38,871 bases of DNA, taken from Gammaproteobacteria bacterium. Lineage in GTDB: Bacteria > Pseudomonadota > Gammaproteobacteria > Porifericomitales > Porifericomitaceae. The DNA is taken from NCBI GenBank assembly GCA_028817255.1, contig JAPPQA010000026.1:1-38871 (forward strand). Reading direction: 5' to 3'. The translations under genes were made by a program, and so were the position numbers. How positions within the stretch are numbered: the stretch's first letter is position 1; each line of letters starts with the position of its first letter. The notes beneath the pieces were generated by a model, which ran no database searches, was not told where the DNA came from, and was given only the letters and a program-made list of their open reading frames with translations. Of this stretch, positions 33,780 through 38,871 are shown one piece after another.

Positions 33780-36395
33780 ATGACAGGCGACAGCTGTATT
33801 GCGTTGCGAAATCGTTCTTGGTTGGGGCGCTTTGCGCGGGGCGGCGCATTCGCATTCGGGAGAATTCCGCGGGCGTCGCGCGCGTGGGTGGTGGCCTGCC
33901 TTTCGCTTGCAACCCGGTGGGCCGGGTTGCGGTTGCCGGTTCCGTTGCGGTTGTCGGTTCCCGTTCGGCGGCGCCGGAACCCGCGGGCCTTGCTGTTGGG
34001 TTCCCATAAACGCCGGGGTCATTCCTGCCTTTTGCCCTGTCTTTTGCTGTTGCCGTTGCCGCTCTTTGCCGATGCGGCTCTGGCGGCGCCGGAAACCGCG
34101 CCGTCGCAAGGGGGATGTGTCAGCTGCCACCAGGGCATTGAGCCGTTCTCGGATTTGCAGGGCCCCATGATGGCCGCCATCATGGCCATCGGCAGGGCCA
34201 ACCAGGACCCCCAGGGATGCGTGGTTTGCCATGGCGGGAATCCTGTTGCCGCGACCAAGGAAGAGGCGCACTCCGGGGCGCCTGTGGCGCTGAAAGAGGG
34301 CATAGGGCCACAGATGTTCTATCCGGATCCGGGCAGCGTATGGATTGCGGACCGCACCTGCGGGCAGTGTCATGTCGGTTATGCCGAACGCTTGACTAAA
34401 TCCCTGATGAACACCGAAGCCGGAAAATTGCAGGGTAATTTATGGTCTTGGGGCATGCTGGACGATCACAAAGTGATCTGGGGCAACTACGCCATCAAGG
34501 ACGAGGACGGCCCTGTTCCCAAGGTGGGCACGGATGCCTACAAGGAATACATGACGGCATACGTAAAATCGCACCCCGATCAAATGCCGAGCGAAATGAA
34601 GCAAGTGCCGGATGTCGATCTGAAGACGCTTGCCCAGCACCCGAATCAGGCCGGGTTTACGTACTCGCGCCAGCAATGCCAGCGTTGTCATGTGGGCGTA
34701 ACGGGACGCGAGAAACGGGGCGACTACCGCGGCACGGGATGTTCGGCCTGTCATGTTCCCTATAGCAACGAGGGTTTCTACGAAGGGGGCGATCCGACCA
34801 TCAGCAAGAAACAGCCCGGCAAGTTGCTGGTGCATCGGATGCAGGCGACCCGCAAGACCAAGGTCACGGTCGGCGATACTACCTACTCCGGCATCCCTTC
34901 GGAAACTTGCAATACCTGCCATAATCGCGGCAAACGGATCGGAGTGAGCTACCAGGGGATTATGGAGTTTCCTTACGGCAGTCCCTACAACGAACAGGGG
35001 GGCAAGCAGCCGCCGTTGCATACCAAGCAATATCTGTTCATTAAAGATGATCTGCATCATCAGATAGAAAGCCGGGAAGGCAACCCGAAGGGCGGTTTGC
35101 TGTGCCAGGATTGCCATACCACGATCGACATGCACGGCGACGGGAATTTGTTTGGGACTACCCTGGCCCAGGTTGAGATCGAATGTTCCGACTGTCATGG
35201 CACTCCCGATCGAGCCCCCTGGGAATTGCCGATCGGTTATGGCGAGGAGTTTCAGCAGCCCGTGTCGGCCAAGGCGCGCGGGTTGGCCGACAAGTTGACG
35301 CCTCATATGGCTATGGCGACAATCTACGATCCGGAAGATGGCTACCTTTTGACCGCGCGCGGCAATCCTTTCGGCAATGTGGTCAAGCGGGGCGAAAAGG
35401 TCGTCTTGCACTCGGCCTCCGGGCTGGATTTCGAGGTTCCCGTGCTTAAATCCATCAAGGAGCATGACTCGTGGAATTCCATTAATGGCAAGGTGGCGAT
35501 GTCGCGGGTTTCCAAGCATATGGATAGCCTGGAGTGTTACGCCTGTCATGCGGACTGGGCGCCGCAATGCTATGGCTGCCACATCACTGTGGATTATTCC
35601 AAGGGGAAAACCGATATAGACTGGATCAGGAATGCCAACTCGCGGCGGCCCAACGGTTTGACCGTGGACAACGATTTGGGCACCAATGGGCTTCCGGGGC
35701 CCGGAAAGGTATCCGAGACTCGTTCCTACCTGCGGTGGGAGACTCCTGTGCTGGGAATCAACGGCGAGGGCCGCGTTAGCCCCATGATGCCGGGATGCCA
35801 GGTGGTTACCACCGTGATCGATGCGCAAGGGAAGACGGTAGTTTGGAATAAATCCTGGGAAACGCCCAAGGGCAAGGGGATGGATTATGCCGCGGTCCAG
35901 CCGCATACGGCGGGGCGCAAGGCCCGCACTTGCGAAAGCTGTCACAATAATCCGAAAACCCTGGGCTACGGGATCGAGGATGGCCGCTTCCTGAAGGGGT
36001 ACGACAAAGGCTTTGTCGTAGATCTGGTGACGGCGGACGGGAAAGTGATCCCGCGGCAGTACCAGCAGCAGTCGTCTCCCGTGCCCGGCCTGGATCATGA
36101 TGTTTCCCAAATTGTTACCCGGGATGGGAAGCAGTTGGTCAGCGTCGGTTCGCACTGGCCTCTGACCGGGCCGTTGCCGGCCAAGATGCGGGAAAAGATA
36201 GAGCGCACCGGTCTTTGCATGGGCTGTCACCAGGAGATGACCAACGAAGAAATCTGGCCCAAGGTTAACTCCGAAGGTTGGGTGGATAACGAGGAGCACC
36301 GGCAGGTGATGAACCGCGCATTGCACGAGTACGCAAAGTCCGCTCCTCTGGAGCGCGCGGATGAAGACAAGGGCGAAGACAAGGACAATGAATAG
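33780..36395 (+). CDS. Secreted dodecahaem c-type cytochrome
   Basis: The 871-residue reading from ATG 33780 has 12 CXXCH haem sites, first Cys at about residues 113, 147, 194, 300, 321, 377, 442, 469, 586, 597, 718 and 813. Haems 8-9, 10-11 and 11-12 are 95-121 residues apart, so this is a haem chain with non-haem domains, unlike the compact decahaem MtrA. A signal peptide (CLLPCLLLLPLPLFADAALA, cleaved before APETAPS) lies unusually far in, after about 80 Arg-rich residues; GGAGGG six bases before ATG 33780 supports this long form, but TTG 33996 would give a standard leader. No lipobox or second membrane helix is evident, so a periplasmic or outer-membrane-associated location is expected. 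The substrate is unknown; I could not assign a characterised family. It overlaps the next gene by eight bases. Confidence 0.9.
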   Translation: MTGDSCIALRNRSWLGRFARGGAFAFGRIPRASRAWVVACLSLATRWAGLRLPVPLRLSVPVRRRRNPRALLLGSHKRRGHSCLLPCLLLLPLPLFADAALAAPETAPSQGGCVSCHQGIEPFSDLQGPMMAAIMAIGRANQDPQGCVVCHGGNPVAATKEEAHSGAPVALKEGIGPQMFYPDPGSVWIADRTCGQCHVGYAERLTKSLMNTEAGKLQGNLWSWGMLDDHKVIWGNYAIKDEDGPVPKVGTDAYKEYMTAYVKSHPDQMPSEMKQVPDVDLKTLAQHPNQAGFTYSRQQCQRCHVGVTGREKRGDYRGTGCSACHVPYSNEGFYEGGDPTISKKQPGKLLVHRMQATRKTKVTVGDTTYSGIPSETCNTCHNRGKRIGVSYQGIMEFPYGSPYNEQGGKQPPLHTKQYLFIKDDLHHQIESREGNPKGGLLCQDCHTTIDMHGDGNLFGTTLAQVEIECSDCHGTPDRAPWELPIGYGEEFQQPVSAKARGLADKLTPHMAMATIYDPEDGYLLTARGNPFGNVVKRGEKVVLHSASGLDFEVPVLKSIKEHDSWNSINGKVAMSRVSKHMDSLECYACHADWAPQCYGCHITVDYSKGKTDIDWIRNANSRRPNGLTVDNDLGTNGLPGPGKVSETRSYLRWETPVLGINGEGRVSPMMPGCQVVTTVIDAQGKTVVWNKSWETPKGKGMDYAAVQPHTAGRKARTCESCHNNPKTLGYGIEDGRFLKGYDKGFVVDLVTADGKVIPRQYQQQSSPVPGLDHDVSQIVTRDGKQLVSVGSHWPLTGPLPAKMREKIERTGLCMGCHQEMTNEEIWPKVNSEGWVDNEEHRQVMNRALHEYAKSAPLERADEDKGEDKDNE

Positions 36396-36792
36396 AAATC
36401 GCGGAGCGAAGGCCGTTTTCGGTTTCGCGGGTCTGTTGTTATGCCTGCTCGGGAGTTCTGCCCGGATATGGGCGCAGGAGGACACGGGAGAGGTTTCCGA
36501 TTACACCGTGAGGCAGCTCCTTGCGCCGTGCACTGAGGGCGATAACGATTCCCGGTGGGGGGCCGTGGCCGAATCCGAGTGCGAACAATACATCAAGGGC
36601 TTTACCGATGCCCTGCTCATTTTCTCTGCCGACAGCGACGGTATTTGTTTGCCCGAGGCGGGGAACCGGCCGGATGAAATTCGCTGGGCCTTCATGAAGT
36701 GGGCCCACCGCCATTTTTCGGAGATCGACGAGTTATCCGCTGCCGAGGGCGTGCAAGCTACGTTGCAGGCATCTTTCGCCTGCGATAAGTAA
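36388..36792 (+). CDS. Small secreted Rap1a/Tai-like protein
   Basis: A 134-residue protein with signal peptide (MNRNRGAKAVFGFAGLLLCL, cleaved after SSARIWA) and a domain resembling the Rap1a/Tai fold: LLAPCTEGD, ECEQYIKGFTDALL, GICLPEAG, an amphipathic helix, and SAAEGVQATLQASFACDK. The four mature Cys (in LLAPC, ESEC, GICLP and FAC) are spaced as in that fold and likely form two disulfides. Rap1a/Tai proteins are best known as type VI immunity factors, but this domain is also common in unrelated small periplasmic proteins and no effector is nearby. It starts inside the end of the cytochrome gene (ATG 36388; alternative ATG 36361), so the two are translationally coupled, suggesting an accessory role to the cytochrome (inference). 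Confidence 0.72.
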   Translation: MNRNRGAKAVFGFAGLLLCLLGSSARIWAQEDTGEVSDYTVRQLLAPCTEGDNDSRWGAVAESECEQYIKGFTDALLIFSADSDGICLPEAGNRPDEIRWAFMKWAHRHFSEIDELSAAEGVQATLQASFACDK

Positions 36793-36835
36793 GTAAATTT
36801 CGTTTTGCGGCCTTTGTTGAGGTTCTTCACGCCTT

Positions 36836-37993
36836 ATGCGATTCATGACTGCCCCGATGCTCGCTGTTGCGACATTAACCGCAACCTTTTCTCCGGCGCA
36901 GCATACGTGGGCGGAAGAACCGGACCCCCAACTCCGGGTATCCGGAGATTTGCGGTTCCGCGCGGAATGGGATTGGGATTCGCGGCGCGCGAACGGCGCC
37001 AAGCGGGATGACCGGGGGCGCGCCAGAATTCGTGCCCGGATCGCTGTTCGGATCGACCCCAACGATCAGTTCGAATTTTTGACGCGATTTCGCACGGGTT
37101 CTCGCGCCAGCCAGCAATCGCCTCATGTCACGGTGGCCGATTTCAGCGGCAACCCTACCGGCACGCAGGAAGTCGTAATTGACAAGTGGTATGTGAAGGC
37201 AAAAGGCAAGGTGGCGGAGGCCAGGGCCTGGCTTTGGGGGGGGCGCAACAGCCTGCCATTTTGGAAGCAAAACGAACTGTTGTGGGACGATGACGTTACC
37301 CCGGCCGGCGTGGCAGGGGGCGCCGAGTTCGATTTGAGAGCGGGAAAGTTGGCGGTTGCGGCGGGTTACCTGTTGTTGCCGGACGGCATAGATCATTTTC
37401 ACGGCAACGGGGTGCCGGTCCAGTTCGCCTATTCCGGGGGCCTCGAGGAGCTGCAATGGCATATGGCCGCTGGCGTTTTGCTTATAGACGGCGAGCCCGG
37501 CGCGCGTAATCTTCGCATGGGGAACGGCGCGCGAGACTACACGATCTGGAATGGTTCCCTGCAGGTCGTACGGAAGTTTCTAGGCGTTCCGGCTATTTTT
37601 GGCGCGGACGTATATAGCAACAGCGAAGGTTATTCCGCCGGGGAAATCGCGCGGGATTTTTCCGCGGCATCCGGAGTGGGCAAGGACGACACCGATGGCT
37701 TTGTGCTTTCGCTGCGGGTGAAGAACCTGGGCAACGAGGGGCAATGGCAGTTGGGATACTATTATGCGGATATCGAAGCCCTTGCGGTTCACGCATCCTA
37801 CGCGCAGGACGATTGGATGCGCTGGGGTTCGAGTTCGCAAACGGATGCCAGCGATTTCAAGGGGCATGAATTCCGGGTCGGCTGGTCGCCGATGAAAAAT
37901 TGGCAATTGCTGGCCCGGTTATACACCGTCGAGGCGCAAAACAGCCCGCAGGACGGAAACCGCTTCCGCTTCGATATCAACTGGAAATTTTGA
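36836..37993 (+). CDS. Outer-membrane beta-barrel (porin-like) protein
   Basis: A 385-residue protein with signal peptide (MRFMTAPMLAVATLTATFSP, cleaved after AQHTWA) and alternating amphipathic strands typical of beta-barrels: LRVSGDLRFRAEWDWD, RARIRARIAVRIDPNDQFEFLTRFRTGS, VIDKWYVKAKGK, LWGGRNSLPFWK, GAEFDLRAGKLAVAAGYLLLP, ending in FRFDINWKF with the terminal Phe needed for BAM recognition. It resembles the broad putative-porin group; an estimated 16-18 strands would fit. It follows the Rap1a-like gene after 43 bases and is presumably in the same operon. No electron-conduit function is shown, but a multihaem cytochrome plus barrel is the layout of porin-cytochrome modules. It is smaller than MtrB-type barrels (about 690 residues). 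Confidence 0.82.
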   Translation: MRFMTAPMLAVATLTATFSPAQHTWAEEPDPQLRVSGDLRFRAEWDWDSRRANGAKRDDRGRARIRARIAVRIDPNDQFEFLTRFRTGSRASQQSPHVTVADFSGNPTGTQEVVIDKWYVKAKGKVAEARAWLWGGRNSLPFWKQNELLWDDDVTPAGVAGGAEFDLRAGKLAVAAGYLLLPDGIDHFHGNGVPVQFAYSGGLEELQWHMAAGVLLIDGEPGARNLRMGNGARDYTIWNGSLQVVRKFLGVPAIFGADVYSNSEGYSAGEIARDFSAASGVGKDDTDGFVLSLRVKNLGNEGQWQLGYYYADIEALAVHASYAQDDWMRWGSSSQTDASDFKGHEFRVGWSPMKNWQLLARLYTVEAQNSPQDGNRFRFDINWKF

Positions 37994-38416
37994 CCCGCGG
38001 CGTTCCCTCTGGCCGGCGTTTCCCCATGCCCGGGGGTCCGCCGTTGCCCTGCGCCTTCCCATTCCGATGAACCGGCCGGTGGCGGCGTATTCCTGCGCGG
38101 GGCGTGTTCCTGCGCGGACTGGGGCGGCCCCCGAACCGCCTGCGTGTAGGCCCGTGTAGGCTAATGAAGGGCTGCGTACAGGTCGTGCGCGGGACCGCGC
38201 ATATGAGACAAAATCGCCGCCTCTGCCAGGCGGGCGTGAATCGGCCTGCGTTTGGGGCGCATTTCCGAATTCGGCGTTTTTCTTCCTAAATGCTTGTATT
38301 GTCAGTGATTTCTCTCTTTTTTCGTCGTCCGCGCGCGATATTCGGGCTGGGCGGGCCTCCGCTTTTGCGGTTGACAATTCCCCCGGAGCCAGGAAAAATG
38401 CCATGTTCGCCCTTCT
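37994..38416. other. Non-coding stretch between the porin-like gene and tRNA-Tyr
   Basis: About 420 bases without a supported gene. I see short direct repeats (TTCCTGCGCGG twice near 38090-38116; GTGTAGGC twice near 38144-38161), a palindrome CCGAATTCGG followed by GTTTTT near 38265-38281 that could end the cytochrome operon weakly, and the tRNA promoter at its right end. The apparent minus-strand frame across it and the tRNA is the familiar antisense artefact of tRNA-Tyr. Confidence 0.6.
38371..38399 (+). promoter_or_regulatory. Sigma-70 promoter of the tRNA-tuf operon
   Basis: Perfect TTGACA (38371-38376), 17-base spacer, AAAAAT (38394-38399, 4 of 6). The predicted start near 38406 is about 10 bases upstream of tRNA-Tyr, fitting a stable-RNA operon. 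Confidence 0.65.
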
Positions 38417-38499
38417 GGAGGGGTACCCAAGCGGCCAACGGGGGCAGACTGTAAATCTGCTGGCTTTGTCCTTCGTAGGTTCGAATCCTACCCCCTCCA
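38417..38499 (+). tRNA. tRNA-Tyr (GTA)
   Basis: 83-base class II tRNA with a long variable arm. The acceptor GGAGGGG pairs with CCCCTCC, the anticodon stem is GCAGA/TCTGC with loop CTGTAAA (anticodon GTA at 38451-38453), and the T-loop is GGTTCGAATCC. The discriminator is A; the 3' CCA is not encoded (next bases CCG). It is closely similar to E. coli tyrU. Confidence 0.96.
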
Positions 38500-38554
38500 C
38501 CGTCGGAGAGGCGCGTATTTTTTAAGACTCGGACGAGTGTTCTTGCCGAGGCAT

Positions 38555-38625
38555 GCGGGTGTAGTTCAATGGCAGAACCTCAGCCTTCCAAGCTGAAGAT
38601 GTGGGTTCGATCCCCATCGCCCGCT
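38555..38625 (+). tRNA. tRNA-Gly (TCC)
   Basis: 71-base tRNA: acceptor GCGGGTG/CGCCCGC (one G-U), anticodon stem TCAGC/GCTGA, anticodon TCC at 38587-38589, T-loop GGTTCGATCC, discriminator T. CCA is not encoded. It is the counterpart of E. coli glyT and lies 55 bases after tRNA-Tyr. Confidence 0.95.
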
Positions 38626-38705
38626 CGAGGGGCCCGCTTGAGCAGCGGCCGCAACGGTTGGCGGAGCGCTGGAGAGCGGGATGTGGGACGAAGCAGGTAT
38701 AGCAT

Positions 38706-38781
<76 letters not shown>

Positions 38782-38823
38782 GAGACTAAGGGACAACGCA
38801 AAAGCACGGTTTAGGAGGGAAGG

Positions 38824-38871
38824 ATGTCGAAGGCGAAATTCGATCGCAACAAGGCGCATGTGAACGTGGGC
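38824..38871 (+). CDS. tuf: Elongation factor Tu, N-terminal fragment (cut by window end)
   Basis: The first 16 codons read MSKAKFDRNKAHVNVG, the characteristic EF-Tu N-terminus just before the GTP-binding GHVDHGK motif. GGAGG (38813-38817) provides the ribosome binding site. The position directly after tRNA-Thr matches the tufB operon of E. coli (thrU-tyrU-glyT-thrT-tufB), lacking only a leading tRNA-Thr in this window. Confidence 0.93.
   Translation, partial: MSKAKFDRNKAHVNVG

Noticed and set aside
33900..34000. GTTGCGGTTG/CGGTTCC-like repetitiveness near the 5' end of the cytochrome gene
   Set aside because: Imperfect low-complexity run, too degenerate to call a repeat element or array.
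34440..36485. 681-codon open frame antisense to the 12-haem cytochrome
   Set aside because: It mirrors the codon phase of a GC-rich gene, has no recognisable domain, and the plus strand carries all 12 haem motifs.
36388..36792. Reading the Rap1a/Tai-like protein as a type VI secretion immunity gene
   Set aside because: No effector, VgrG, Hcp or PAAR gene is nearby, and it is translationally coupled to a cytochrome; the fold is also found in non-immunity proteins.
37919..38500. Minus-strand frame starting MEGVGFEPTKDKASRF
   Set aside because: This is the well-known false translation of the complement of tRNA-Tyr.

Overview
The window is a dense, high-GC chromosomal segment of a gammaproteobacterium. 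Evidence for this is the tRNA-Tyr/Gly/Thr-tuf order at the right edge, the pilRS and pilBCD type IVa pilus clusters, the secA/argJ and lpxC/dciA neighbourhood, and a System I (ccm) cytochrome c maturation cluster. The gene order resembles Chromatiales-like or Xanthomonadales-like lineages, but no species can be named from sequence alone. I see no insertion sequence, prophage, CRISPR array or integron. Almost all of it is housekeeping genome; the least ordinary part is the right-hand quarter.

Layout, left to right. 1-2.9 kb: purM, trmJ (opposite strand) and suhB. 2.9-6.9 kb: type IV pilus control on the minus strand, with major pilin pilA behind a clear sigma-54 promoter, the PilR/PilS two-component pair, and a small zinc-ribbon membrane protein. 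7-10.8 kb: sucC-sucD-nadE on the plus strand. 10.8-15.5 kb: bamD (minus), then rluD and clpB (plus). 15.6-20.1 kb: pilB-pilC-pilD-coaE, the pilus motor and prepilin peptidase. 20.1-25.9 kb (minus): M23 peptidase, secA, argJ and a thiamine-phosphate-synthase-like protein. 25.9-27.4 kb: dciA (plus) facing lpxC (minus). 27.6-33.5 kb (minus): ccmBCDEFHI, a tightly overlapped operon that lacks ccmA and ccmG. 33.6-38.0 kb (plus): a divergent operon of a 12-heme c-type cytochrome, a small secreted Rap1a/Tai-like protein and an outer-membrane beta-barrel. 38.4 kb to the end: tRNA-Tyr, tRNA-Gly, tRNA-Thr and the first 16 codons of EF-Tu.

How the parts may work together. PilS/PilR plus the sigma-54 promoter drive pilin; PilD processes it, PilC and PilB assemble it. 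The ccm operon attaches haem to exported apocytochromes, and the 12-haem protein next to it is an obvious client. The cytochrome / small secreted protein / beta-barrel trio, expressed from a near-consensus sigma-70 promoter with a perfect inverted repeat in its leader, is my best candidate for an undescribed system. It could be a periplasm-to-outer-membrane electron-transfer or respiratory module, but its substrate is unknown and that role is inference.

Several genes lack a conventional start where homology says they should begin (pilD, coaE). Two divergent genes (M23 peptidase and dciA) share overlapping -10 elements with almost no leader.
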